From Bacteroidota bacterium (GTDB lineage Bacteria; Bacteroidota; Bacteroidia; Sphingobacteriales; Sphingobacteriaceae), in NCBI GenBank assembly GCA_023427985.1, contig JAEYZM010000022.1, positions 33,920 through 97,919 of the forward strand: a DNA stretch of 64,000 nt, in the 5' to 3' direction. Made by a program: the position numbers and the translations under genes. The notes below the pieces were generated by a model, which saw only the letters and a program-made list of their open reading frames with translations, was not told the origin of the DNA and did no database searches. Positions 51,287-59,809 of the stretch are shown one piece after another (within the stretch, counting starts at the first letter, position 1; each line of letters starts with the position of its first letter).

Positions 51287-51847
51287 TTATTTTACACGTT
51301 CAACGTAATCGCCAGTACGCGTATCAATTTTTACTCTATCGCCTTCGTTTATGAATAGTGGTACACGAATTTCGGCACCATTAGATACAGTAGCAGCTTT
51401 AGTAACGTTTGTTGCAGTATCGCCTTTAACAGCGGGCTCTGTATATGTAATTTCTAGTTCAACATGTGTTGGAGCTTGAGCAGTAATTGGCTCATCACTT
51501 TCGAATGCAATGATTAAGTTCATTCCTTCTGTAATGAATTTTGCAGAGTTACCAAATAAGAATTTTGGAATGTTAAATTGCTCAAACGATTCATTATCCA
51601 TTACTACAAAGAAATCACCATCTTCATATAAATACTGATAATCTTTAGTTTCTACTCTACAAATATCCACCTCTTCGTCTGTACGGAAACGGTATTCAAC
51701 CAATTTACCCGTTTTCACGTTTCTCATTCTTGCTTGGTAGAATGCACGTAAGTTTCCGGGAGTTCTGTGGATGAATTCTTCAACCGTTACTAACTCACCG
51801 TTGAAACGCAATACGTTTCCTGTTTTTACATCAGATGCTTTTGCCAT
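51287..51847 (-). CDS. efp: Elongation factor P
   Basis: 186 residues, three beta-barrel domains. EF-P rescues ribosomes stalled on polyproline. The N-terminal KOW-like domain has the tip loop FIHRTPGNLRAFYQAR; the position of the modified lysine in E. coli (Lys34) is Asn32 here, so the lysyl or rhamnosyl modification cannot occur as described there. The C-terminal OB domain ends GDYVERVK. It is downstream of the ABC ATPase in the lpx run, with its own TATCTTTG element at 51887-51880. Confidence 0.95.
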   Translation of the reverse strand: MAKASDVKTGNVLRFNGELVTVEEFIHRTPGNLRAFYQARMRNVKTGKLVEYRFRTDEEVDICRVETKDYQYLYEDGDFFVVMDNESFEQFNIPKFLFGNSAKFITEGMNLIIAFESDEPITAQAPTHVELEITYTEPAVKGDTATNVTKAATVSNGAEIRVPLFINEGDRVKIDTRTGDYVERVK

Positions 51848-51879
51848 ATAATCGTATCTAAATTTCTGTTTTTGAGTGG

Positions 51880-51887
51880 CAAAGATA
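51880..51887 (-). promoter_or_regulatory. Candidate -7 element TATCTTTG of efp
   Basis: The minus strand reads TATCTTTG, a full match to TAnnTTTG, 33 bases upstream of the efp start. No clear -33 TTG was found. The same octamer occurs upstream of the rhodanese and HD genes. Confidence 0.35.
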
Positions 51888-51894
51888 ATAAAAT

Positions 51895-52527
51895 TTACTT
51901 TTGCGATTGGGGTTTGAAATCCATTATAGAGATATTTTTATCGCAAATTTCATATTCATATGTCTGATTGGAGCAAATGATTAGTGTTCTTTGCAACAGA
52001 TAATCTTCTAATAATTGCTTATACCATTGGATGCCCTGAACATCGAGGTTTGAGCATGGTTCATCGAGCAAAATACAATCCACATCGCTCAACATCGACA
52101 ATAATAATTTCACTCGTTGACGCATACCCGATGAATAATGTCGAATTTCTTTATGTTCAGAATGTTTTAATCCAACAAGATCTATTAATTCTTTATTGCT
52201 GATGTTCTGCAATCTTCTTTTGAAAGAGAAATGATAATTAATCATTTCATTCAAAGTCATTTCTTCAACCAGCTCTAAATATGGAGTAGCGATGCTAAAA
52301 TATTTATAGGCCTGTTCTACTTCAATATTGAAATTGTCTTTGGTATAAATTATTTTCCCATGATTTGGACTAAGACTGCCAAGAATAATTTGTAGTAAGG
52401 TTGATTTACCAGAACCATTCGAGCCCAATACAGCAAGTTTTGTCCCTGATGGGATACAAAGATTTAGATTTCTGAAAATCCACTCTTTATTAAATTTTTT
52501 GGCTATATCTTGGAGCTCAATTTGCAT
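51895..52527 (-). CDS. ABC transporter ATP-binding protein
   Basis: 210 residues, a single nucleotide-binding domain: Walker A GSNGSGKSTL, signature SSGMRQRVKLL, Walker B CILLDEPCSNLD. No membrane subunit lies alongside. The start overlaps the lpxA stop by one base, and it sits in the lipid A gene run as in other Bacteroidetes. It is short and resembles CcmA/heme-export type or simple exporter ATPases. Its partner permease is unknown, so a role in envelope lipid export is only suggested by context. Confidence 0.88.
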   Translation of the reverse strand: MQIELQDIAKKFNKEWIFRNLNLCIPSGTKLAVLGSNGSGKSTLLQIILGSLSPNHGKIIYTKDNFNIEVEQAYKYFSIATPYLELVEEMTLNEMINYHFSFKRRLQNISNKELIDLVGLKHSEHKEIRHYSSGMRQRVKLLLSMLSDVDCILLDEPCSNLDVQGIQWYKQLLEDYLLQRTLIICSNQTYEYEICDKNISIMDFKPQSQK

Positions 52528-53309
52528 TAATCTCTAGAATATCCTTTCATAATGCCGTTGGTAGAATTTTGAATAAAATCTAGAATGCCTGTTTTTATTG
52601 GACTATTAGAGATTTCATTTTCAATCACCTGAATTGCATTAGAAATTGAGTATCCTTTTACATATAAGATGCGATAGATGTCTTCGATCTGACGAATTTC
52701 AGCATCGGAAAATCCTCTTCTTCTTAAACCTACTGAATTAATACCTACATAAGAGATGGGTTCTCTAGCTGCTTTAGTATAGGGTGGAACGTTTTTACGA
52801 ACTAATGTACCACCAGCAATAAATGTATGAGCACCTATGGTTAAGAATTGACCTACAGCAGCCATACCTTCTAGAATAGCATAATCTTGAATGGTAACAT
52901 GACCTGCAAGGTTTACGTTATTTGCTAGAATAATATTGTCGCCTAAAATGCAATCGTGTGCAATATGAGCATAAGCCATTAATAAGCAATTCTTACCAAT
53001 AATTGATTTGTATCGATCGGTAGTTCCCTTATTTACAGTTACGCATTCTCTTACAACAGAACCATCGCCAATTTCAGCAGTAGTATGTTCACCTCTGTAT
53101 TTTAGATCTTGTGGAATAGCTGAAATTACAGCACCGGGGAAGATTTTACAATTTTTCCCAATGCGAGCACCATCCATAATCGTAACGTTTGGACCTATCC
53201 ATGTACCTTCTCCAATTTCAACATCCTCATAAACGGTGCTGAATGGTTCTATAGTAACATTTGCTGCTATTTTAGCTTTAGGGTGTACTGATGCAAGTGA
53301 AGAAATCAT
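52527..53309 (-). CDS. lpxA: UDP-N-acetylglucosamine acyltransferase LpxA
   Basis: 260 residues. LpxA adds the first acyl chain to UDP-GlcNAc in lipid A synthesis. The left-handed beta helix is visible as hexapeptide repeats (VTIEPFSTVYEDVEIGEG and on), with the catalytic His118 in AHIAHDC. The C-terminal helical domain has GLRRRGFSDAEIRQIEDIYR. It lies 9 bases after lpxC/fabZ and overlaps the ABC gene by one base. Confidence 0.95.
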   Translation of the reverse strand: MISSLASVHPKAKIAANVTIEPFSTVYEDVEIGEGTWIGPNVTIMDGARIGKNCKIFPGAVISAIPQDLKYRGEHTTAEIGDGSVVRECVTVNKGTTDRYKSIIGKNCLLMAYAHIAHDCILGDNIILANNVNLAGHVTIQDYAILEGMAAVGQFLTIGAHTFIAGGTLVRKNVPPYTKAAREPISYVGINSVGLRRRGFSDAEIRQIEDIYRILYVKGYSISNAIQVIENEISNSPIKTGILDFIQNSTNGIMKGYSRD

Positions 53310-53318
53310 TCTTAATAT

Positions 53319-54716
53319 TTAGCTTTTCTTTACAATTTGTGCCATTAACTCGGCGTCCATTACAATCTTATCGCCAACGAAGGCTGTTCCTCTCATTTGA
53401 CAAATACCTCTTCTAATAGGTGCCATTAAATCAAGCCTAAATATAATAGTATCTCCCGGAAGTACCTTATCTTTGAAACGTGCATTTTCAATTTTCATGA
53501 AATAAGTCCAATAATTTTCTGGATCAGGCACTGTGCTCAAAGCTAAAATTCCACCCGTTTGTGCCATCGCTTCAATTTGTAAAACGCCCGGCATTACTGG
53601 GTTTCCAGGGAAATGTCCTTTGAAAAATTCTTCGTTCATGGTCACATTTTTTACCCCAACCACATGTTTGCTGCTCAACTCAATAATTTTGTCGATTAGC
53701 AAGAAAGGTTGACGATGAGGTAAAATATTTGCAATACCATTGATATCGTAAATAGGAGTTTGATTTGGATTGTAGTTTGGAATATTCTTTTTAGCTTTTT
53801 CTTTTTTAATCAAAGCTTTAATTTTTTTAGCAAATGCTACGTTCGCAGCATGTCCTGGTCGAGCCGCCATAATATGCCCTTTTAAAGGCATACCAACTAA
53901 AGCTAAATCGCCAATTACATCTAATAATTTATGTCGTGCAGGTTCGTTTTGATGTCTTAATTCAATATTATTTAAGATACCTTCGCGAGCAACTGCAATT
54001 TTATCGCGGTTAAATAATTTTGCTAAATGCTCCAACTCTTCATCGCTCACCACTTTATCGACTACAACAATTGCATTGTTTAGATCACCACCTTTTATGA
54101 GGTTGTGTTGTAATAACATTTCTAATTCATGCAAAAAGCAGAAGGTTCTGCAAGAAGCGATTTCTTTCTTAAACTCAGTGATTGAAGATAGAGAAGCATG
54201 CTGACTTCCCAATACCGGTGAATTATAGTCAACCATAACAGTGACGCGGTAATCATCGATATAAGGCATGGCAGTCATCTCTACATGACGATCGGGTTCT
54301 GAGTAATAAATATTACTTGGAATTACAAAGTACTCACGATCTGCATCTTGATGAACAACACCAACTTTTTCTAATTCTTCAATAAATGGCATAGAAGAAC
54401 CATCCATAATTGGAGCTTCTGGAGCATCTAATTCGATCAATACGTTATCAATCTCCAAACCAGCCAATGCTGCAAGAGTGTGTTCTATCGTAGAAACGCT
54501 TGCACCGTTTTGAGTAATCGTAGTACCTCTGGATGTATCGGTTACATTATCTACGTCGGCATCAATAATAGGTGCTCCTTCAAGATCTATTCTTTGAAAC
54601 TTATAACCATGGTCCTCAGGTGCCGGTTTAAAGGTCATAGTAACCTGTTTACCAGTGTGTAATCCCACCCCAACCACTGTTACAGGGGCCTTTAATGTAG
54701 TTTGTTTAACGTTCAT
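53319..54716 (-). CDS. lpxC: Bifunctional LpxC deacetylase / FabZ dehydratase
   Basis: 465 residues, a natural fusion found in Bacteroidetes. LpxC (about 1-305) removes acetyl from UDP-3-acyl-GlcNAc, the committed step of lipid A synthesis; zinc ligands are His79, His262 and Asp266, with Glu78 and His281 for catalysis. FabZ (about 320-465) dehydrates beta-hydroxyacyl-ACP; it has HFPGNPVMPGVLQIEA with catalytic His368 and Glu382. Fusing the two joins the enzymes that compete for hydroxyacyl chains. It is 64 bases after lpxD, with a full promoter match. Confidence 0.95.
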   Translation of the reverse strand: MNVKQTTLKAPVTVVGVGLHTGKQVTMTFKPAPEDHGYKFQRIDLEGAPIIDADVDNVTDTSRGTTITQNGASVSTIEHTLAALAGLEIDNVLIELDAPEAPIMDGSSMPFIEELEKVGVVHQDADREYFVIPSNIYYSEPDRHVEMTAMPYIDDYRVTVMVDYNSPVLGSQHASLSSITEFKKEIASCRTFCFLHELEMLLQHNLIKGGDLNNAIVVVDKVVSDEELEHLAKLFNRDKIAVAREGILNNIELRHQNEPARHKLLDVIGDLALVGMPLKGHIMAARPGHAANVAFAKKIKALIKKEKAKKNIPNYNPNQTPIYDINGIANILPHRQPFLLIDKIIELSSKHVVGVKNVTMNEEFFKGHFPGNPVMPGVLQIEAMAQTGGILALSTVPDPENYWTYFMKIENARFKDKVLPGDTIIFRLDLMAPIRRGICQMRGTAFVGDKIVMDAELMAQIVKKS

Positions 54717-54718
54717 TA

Positions 54719-54766
54719 TTGTCGAATAATTCCGACAAATGTATCTAGAATTGATTTTTAAACAAA
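54719..54766 (-). promoter_or_regulatory. Promoter of lpxC/fabZ-lpxA with overlapping dyad
   Basis: Minus strand: TTTG at 54766-54763, 19-nt spacer, TACATTTG at 54743-54736, both perfect. A dyad TTGTCG (54719-54724) and CGACAA (54733-54738) overlaps the -7 box and start site, and could be an operator. Confidence 0.5.
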
Positions 54767-54780
54767 ATTTATACGATAAA

Positions 54781-55821
54781 TTAGATAGTTTGTCTTAAAT
54801 CGCGCAACATTTGCTCTAATTCTTCTATCTTTTTCTCTAATTCTGGGAGACGGCGATAAACTGCCTGCATTTTGAGGGATTCACGGAAAGGCGATACTGG
54901 TGCACCGTTCCATTGTTTATTTTCTTCGGTAATTGATTTGGAAATACCCGATTTAGCATTGATTTGAGAGCCTTTTGCGATTTGTATATGACCAACAATA
55001 CCAACCTGACCACCAATAATACAATTTTCACCTATGCGAGTGCTGCCTGAAATACCACTTTGAGAAGCTATGACGGTATTATTTCCCACTTCAACATTGT
55101 GCGCAATTTGAATGAGATTGTCGAGCTTAACACCGGCTTTTATAATTGTAGAACCAATTGTAGCTCTATCGATGCTCGTATTAGAACCGATTTCTACATT
55201 GTCTTCTATGATTACATTACCTATTTGAGCTACCTTCTGATACGAACCATCGGCCTGAGGGGCAAAACCAAATCCATCACTTCCAATTACACAACCCGAA
55301 TGGATAATTACATTTTTCCCGATCACACAATCGGAATAGATTTTTGAGCCAGAAAATAAGGTCGTATTGTCTTCAATGCTACAATTATCGCCAATATAAA
55401 CTTGCGGATATATTTTTACATTGTTCCCAATTTTAACATTGTGACCGATGTATGAAAATGCTCCAACATAGCAGTCTTGACCCAGTTGAGCTGTTTTACT
55501 AATAAAACTTGGCTCTTCTATACCTTGCTTATTGAGTTTAATGGTATTGTATTTTTCAAGTAAGATAGAGAAAGCACTATAAGCATCATCTACACGTATA
55601 AGTGTAGTGTTTACAGGCTTTTCTAATACTAAAGATTTGTTAACGATTACGATAGAAGCCTCTGTATTATACAGATATGGTTCATATTTAGGATTCGATA
55701 AAAAGGATAATGCACCTTTCCGGCCTTCTTCAATTTTTGCCAAAGACGATACAACAACATCTGGATTCCCTTCCAGCTCCCCATTTAATAAGAAACAAAT
55801 TTCAGTGGCTTTAAATTGCAT
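54781..55821 (-). CDS. lpxD: UDP-3-O-(3-hydroxyacyl)glucosamine N-acyltransferase LpxD
   Basis: 346 residues. LpxD adds the second (N-linked) acyl chain after LpxC. An N-terminal UDP-binding domain is followed by a left-handed beta helix from about 100 with hexapeptide repeats, and the catalytic histidine motif NLIQIAHNVEVG. A C-terminal helix (LPELEKKIEELEQML) probably forms the trimer coil. A TTTG-19-TATTTTTG promoter match lies 55856-55826 upstream. Confidence 0.95.
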   Translation of the reverse strand: MQFKATEICFLLNGELEGNPDVVVSSLAKIEEGRKGALSFLSNPKYEPYLYNTEASIVIVNKSLVLEKPVNTTLIRVDDAYSAFSILLEKYNTIKLNKQGIEEPSFISKTAQLGQDCYVGAFSYIGHNVKIGNNVKIYPQVYIGDNCSIEDNTTLFSGSKIYSDCVIGKNVIIHSGCVIGSDGFGFAPQADGSYQKVAQIGNVIIEDNVEIGSNTSIDRATIGSTIIKAGVKLDNLIQIAHNVEVGNNTVIASQSGISGSTRIGENCIIGGQVGIVGHIQIAKGSQINAKSGISKSITEENKQWNGAPVSPFRESLKMQAVYRRLPELEKKIEELEQMLRDLRQTI

Positions 55822-55825
55822 TATA

Positions 55826-55856
55826 CAAAAATAGAATTATAGCTGAACCCTGCAAA
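55826..55856 (-). promoter_or_regulatory. Promoter of lpxD
   Basis: Minus strand: TTTG at 55856-55853, 19-nt spacer, TATTTTTG at 55833-55826, a full match. The ATG at 55821 follows almost at once, so the leader would be near zero. A second TACATTTG at 55860-55853 could be an alternative -7 box. Confidence 0.45.
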
Positions 55857-55886
55857 TGTATGAATAAAAAATAGAGCTTTAATTAT

Positions 55887-57113
55887 TCACATCTCGTTAA
55901 TTGGGTAACAAATAAAATACTTTTTTACATTCCTGCTCAATGCATTTACATTCAATCCATCTGAAGCAATTGCTACATCTACAAGTTGTCCGCTCTTCGT
56001 TAAGATATTAATGTTTCCAGTATCAGGATTATATGCATTATTATTAATCACACCATCGAATACAAAATACTTTGATGTTTGAGCATCGTAATTTAAAGTT
56101 TTCTTATGCCGATGTGTTAGCTCTTCTAAATATTTGGGCGAAATAGGTTCGTTATGCAACTCAATAGTATATAAATCGCGCGATATTAAATACTTGCAAA
56201 GTGTAGAAAGTACATGATCTTCTGAACTTCTCCATACTTTTATGGCCGAATAAATATCGTGATCGTCCAAAGTAGAAAAGGCATTTAAATATTTGGGATT
56301 AGTTTTGAAGTCTTCAATACTTGGATTGTTTTTTAGAAATAATTTAAAATCTGGTGCAGCAAATAAGTCGACACCTTGCGATGATATTTCTTTCGCCCGT
56401 TTCAAAATATTTAATAATAATTGCTCGGCTGCTAATACAGTTTTATGGAAATATACCTGCCAATACATAAGTCGGCGTGCAATTAAAAACTTTTCTACCG
56501 AGTAAATCCCCTTTTCTTCAATTACTAATTGGTCTTCTTTTACCGAAATCATTTTAAGAATTCGATCGAAACCGATGACGCCTTCTGAAACACCGGTATA
56601 AAAACTATCGCGATTAAGATAGTCCATTCGATCCATATCCAGTTGCCCGGATACTAACTGATGTAAGAATTTTTTACTGTATTTATTTTCAAAAATTTCA
56701 ATAGCTAAACTTAATCTACCATCAAACTGCTTATTCAATTCTTCCATCAGCAGAATAGACAATTGTTCATGATGTAAATTAGGTACGATACATGATTCTA
56801 ATGCATGTGAGAAAGGGCCATGGCCAATATCGTGTAATAAAATAGCAATGGTTGCAGCTTCAGCTTCCATTTCATTTATTTCGATGCCTTTATTTCGAAT
56901 ACTTTCTATCGCAATGCCCATTAAATGCATGGCACCTAAGGCATGATGAAATCGAGTGTGAAGAGCACCCGGATATACCAAATGAGTTAGACCTAATTGT
57001 TTAATATTTCTTAAGCGTTGAAAATAAGGATGCTCGATTAAGTCGAACACAATTTCATAAGGCACGCTTATAAAACCATAAACTGGATCGTTAAATATTT
57101 TCTTTTTATTCAA
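55887..57113 (-). CDS. HD-domain phosphohydrolase (dGTPase-like)
   Basis: 408 residues. HD superfamily: HHALGAMHLMGIAI, LLHDIGHGPFSHALE (the HD pair and metal ligands), LVSGQLDMDRMDYLNRDSFYTGV. The layout resembles SAMHD1/dGTPase-like HD hydrolases found next to lpxD in many Bacteroidetes. Substrate probably nucleotides, not shown. It is divergent from porX by 60 bases that include a promoter match and a palindrome, and it is the first gene of the run to efp. Confidence 0.88.
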   Translation of the reverse strand: MNKKKIFNDPVYGFISVPYEIVFDLIEHPYFQRLRNIKQLGLTHLVYPGALHTRFHHALGAMHLMGIAIESIRNKGIEINEMEAEAATIAILLHDIGHGPFSHALESCIVPNLHHEQLSILLMEELNKQFDGRLSLAIEIFENKYSKKFLHQLVSGQLDMDRMDYLNRDSFYTGVSEGVIGFDRILKMISVKEDQLVIEEKGIYSVEKFLIARRLMYWQVYFHKTVLAAEQLLLNILKRAKEISSQGVDLFAAPDFKLFLKNNPSIEDFKTNPKYLNAFSTLDDHDIYSAIKVWRSSEDHVLSTLCKYLISRDLYTIELHNEPISPKYLEELTHRHKKTLNYDAQTSKYFVFDGVINNNAYNPDTGNINILTKSGQLVDVAIASDGLNVNALSRNVKKYFICYPINEM

Positions 57114-57130
57114 GTTGCAAACAATAAAAG

Positions 57131-57142
57131 CGAATTAATTCG
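57131..57142. promoter_or_regulatory. Perfect palindrome CGAATTAATTCG between HD gene and porX
   Basis: A 12-base perfect palindrome in the 60-base divergent region between the HD gene (start 57113) and porX (start 57174). Its position, next to the HD -7 box, suits a shared operator. Confidence 0.4.
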
Positions 57143-57156
57143 TTAATTTTATAAAT

Positions 57157-57186
57157 CAAAGATAAAAGAAAGCATGCAAGAAACAA
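57157..57186 (-). promoter_or_regulatory. Promoter of the HD-lpxD run, overlapping the porX start
   Basis: Minus strand: TTG at 57186-57184, 19-nt spacer, TATCTTTG at 57164-57157. The -33 part lies in the first codons of porX, so transcription of the two genes may interfere. Confidence 0.45.
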
Positions 57187-58727
57187 TTATATTATGGGCC
57201 GATGATGAGATTGATTTATTGAAACCTCATATTTTGTTTTTAGAAGATAAGGGCTATAAAGTAATTAGTAAAACAAATGGATCGGATGCATTGGATGTTC
57301 TTAAATCTCAATCAGTAGATATAGTGTTCTTGGATGAAAACATGCCTGGATTAAGTGGTTTAGAAACACTTTCTGAAATTAAAAATATCAATAACGATAT
57401 ACCTGTTGTACTCATTACTAAAAATGAAGAAGAGTATTTGATGGAAGATGCAATTGGTAGTAAGATTGCCGATTATTTAATCAAACCAGTTAATCCAAAG
57501 CAAATTTTATTGACTATAAAAAAGTTGGTGGATAACAAGCGATTGGTAACAGAAAGAACTACATCGGCATATCAATCTGAATTTAGAAATTTAGGATTAG
57601 CTTTAAATGATGTTTCTTCATTAAATGAATGGAAAGAAGTATATAAGAAATTAGTGTTTTGGGAATTGGAATTAGAGCAATTAGAAGATTCCGGAATGCA
57701 TGAAATTCTTACATTACAGAAGCAAGAAGCTAATAAGCTTTTTTCAAAATTTGTCGAGAAAAATTATTTGAAATGGTTGAAAGAGGAGAGCAATGCTCCA
57801 TTGCAATCGCATCAATTGATGAAGACAAAAGTTTTTCCGCATTTAAAAGAAAATATTCCAACGTTTTTTATATTGATAGATAATTTAAGATACGATCAAT
57901 GGCGAATTATAGCTCCAATGATTAATGATTATTTCAGATTAGAAGAAGAGGAAATCTATACGAGCATTTTACCAACGGCAACTCAGTATGCACGTAATGC
58001 AATTTTTTCTGGTTTGCTACCATCTGAAATGGAAAAACGATATCCGAAATTATGGAAGAACGATGAAGATGAAGGCGGAAAGAATATGCATGAAGAAGAT
58101 TTCTTGAGGGAACATTTATTGCGTGCTCGTAGGGATATAAAATTTTCATATACTAAAGTTTTGAATACGGATCAGGGGAAAGATATGGTAGATAGTATAC
58201 ATCAGAAGTTTAACAATCAATTGAATGTGATTGTATATAATTTTGTTGATATGCTTTCGCATGCTCGTTCCGAAATGGAATTGATCAAAGAATTAGCACC
58301 TGATGAATCGGCATATAGATCGATTACTAAATCGTGGTTCGAACATTCTCCGTTGTTGGAAGCAATAAAAAAAATTGCACAAAAACAAGCTAGGCTAATT
58401 ATTACAACTGATCATGGTACGATTCGTGTGAAAAATCCGAGTAAGGTAATTGGCGATAGAACCGTAAATACAAATTTGAGATATAAGCAAGGAAAGAACT
58501 TGAATTATCAGCATAAGGATGTATTTGAAGTTAAGAATCCTGGTGAAGCATTCTTGCCAAGAGTGAATGTGAGTCAGGCATTTATTTTTGCAAAGGAAGA
58601 TACTTATTTTGTTTATCAGAATAATTACAATCAGTTTGTGAATTATTATGCGAATACCTTTCAGCATGGTGGGATATCCTTAGAAGAAATGTTGATACCA
58701 TATTCGGTTTATGTGACTAGAAGCTAG
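57174..58727 (+). CDS. porX: T9SS regulator PorX (response regulator-PglZ)
   Basis: 517 residues. PorX controls type IX secretion in Porphyromonas and gliding Bacteroidetes. The receiver domain (1-120) has Asp54 in FLDENMPG. A three-helix linker (about 125-215) precedes a PglZ/alkaline-phosphatase superfamily domain with Asp236 in ILIDNLRYDQW, the nucleophile Thr270 in PTATQYARNA and TTDHGT as metal-binding motif. This enzyme was shown to hydrolyse cyclic and linear oligonucleotides in P. gingivalis. Its usual kinase PorY is not here. The HD gene lies divergently upstream. Confidence 0.95.
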   Translation: MQETIILWADDEIDLLKPHILFLEDKGYKVISKTNGSDALDVLKSQSVDIVFLDENMPGLSGLETLSEIKNINNDIPVVLITKNEEEYLMEDAIGSKIADYLIKPVNPKQILLTIKKLVDNKRLVTERTTSAYQSEFRNLGLALNDVSSLNEWKEVYKKLVFWELELEQLEDSGMHEILTLQKQEANKLFSKFVEKNYLKWLKEESNAPLQSHQLMKTKVFPHLKENIPTFFILIDNLRYDQWRIIAPMINDYFRLEEEEIYTSILPTATQYARNAIFSGLLPSEMEKRYPKLWKNDEDEGGKNMHEEDFLREHLLRARRDIKFSYTKVLNTDQGKDMVDSIHQKFNNQLNVIVYNFVDMLSHARSEMELIKELAPDESAYRSITKSWFEHSPLLEAIKKIAQKQARLIITTDHGTIRVKNPSKVIGDRTVNTNLRYKQGKNLNYQHKDVFEVKNPGEAFLPRVNVSQAFIFAKEDTYFVYQNNYNQFVNYYANTFQHGGISLEEMLIPYSVYVTRS

Positions 58728-58739
58728 GTTCGTGGGTTC

Positions 58740-58757
58740 TCCCGATAGCTATCGGGA
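58740..58757. repeat. 18-base perfect palindrome TCCCGATAGCTATCGGGA
   Basis: Perfect palindrome in the 42-base gap between convergent porX and the REC-PAS gene. It is far more GC-rich than the surroundings and resembles palindromic units that recur between genes in Bacteroidetes. It may be a bidirectional terminator or a REP-like unit. No second copy was seen in this window. Confidence 0.65.
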
Positions 58758-58769
58758 TGCTCGAGGGAC

Positions 58770-59801
58770 TTAAGATGGTTTTTGATTGTTTACTTTTGTG
58801 AGATTTAAAGTTTGGGTTTTGCTTACAATATCGCGTACAATTAAATCTAGTTCGTTAGTAGAAGTTTGAAGGTGTTCTAGCCATAATTGTAATTGCTCTA
58901 CTTGAAGTGGATCATTTTGAAGTATGCTAATTATACCTAGGATTCTAGATAATGGTGCTCTCACAATATGTGACTGCATCCATGCGATATCTTTTAATTT
59001 TTCATTTTGTTGTTCTATCGTTTTGATGTATTCCAATCGTTCGGTAATATCGTTAGAAAGAACTATTCTAGCATCGTGCGAATTGTATTCGATATCGCTA
59101 CTGTACACTTCAACAAAAATAGGTTTGCCTGATTTTAAAAGATGGGTATAAGTTGATGAGTAAGGTTCCGACTTATTATTGTTTATTTTTGTTAAACCTT
59201 CATACAAGAGGTCGAGTTCTTCTTTCGGTCGAATATCTTTTATTGTCATGCTGAGGAATTCATCTTTCGAGTAACCATATTTTAAAATTGCAGCATTATT
59301 TACATTTAAAAATTTTAATGAGATATTATCATATATCCACATGGGTTGTGGAGTGAAATTGAAAAGACGTTCGTAAACGTTTTTAGCTTTCTCTAAATTA
59401 TTAATGAATGTATTTCGATCTATAGAATAAATTATTGATTTATATAATAGTTCCGGATTGAGTTCATCTTTCAATAATATATCAGCAATACCCAATGACA
59501 AACAATTTCGCGCCAATTGTAAATCGCCATATCCTGTAAGAATTACTATAGGAATATTTACAAAGTTATATTTAATTAATTTTACTAATTCTATTCCTGA
59601 TGCATCTGGTAAATGTAGATCCAATAATATAATTGAGCTGTTGTCGAAACCTAATGTTATAGCCTTAGTGCTTTGAAAATCTGGCAAATTTTGAATTGAT
59701 ATTTTATCAAACTTCTCTGTGAGATATTCTTCAATCAATAAAAAATCACCTTTATTATCTTCAATAACGAATACCTTTAATTTATCTAAATTTATTGTCA
59801 T
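58770..59801 (-). CDS. Receiver-PAS-DHp protein without an ATPase domain
   Basis: 343 residues. Receiver domain with Asp61 in LLDLHLPDASG (about 8-125), coiled linker, then a PAS domain (about 140-258). Next comes a dimerisation/phospho-acceptor-like segment LKDIAWMQSHIVRAPLSRILG with His278, and about 55 more residues that end without any N, G1 or G2 box. So it can accept phosphate on Asp and perhaps His, but it cannot use ATP. It may relay phosphate from a partner kinase. It is the last of three genes starting with the multi-PAS kinase; 8 bases separate it from the receiver gene. Confidence 0.85.
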   Translation of the reverse strand: MTINLDKLKVFVIEDNKGDFLLIEEYLTEKFDKISIQNLPDFQSTKAITLGFDNSSIILLDLHLPDASGIELVKLIKYNFVNIPIVILTGYGDLQLARNCLSLGIADILLKDELNPELLYKSIIYSIDRNTFINNLEKAKNVYERLFNFTPQPMWIYDNISLKFLNVNNAAILKYGYSKDEFLSMTIKDIRPKEELDLLYEGLTKINNNKSEPYSSTYTHLLKSGKPIFVEVYSSDIEYNSHDARIVLSNDITERLEYIKTIEQQNEKLKDIAWMQSHIVRAPLSRILGIISILQNDPLQVEQLQLWLEHLQTSTNELDLIVRDIVSKTQTLNLTKVNNQKPS

Positions 59802-59809
59802 AATGATAA

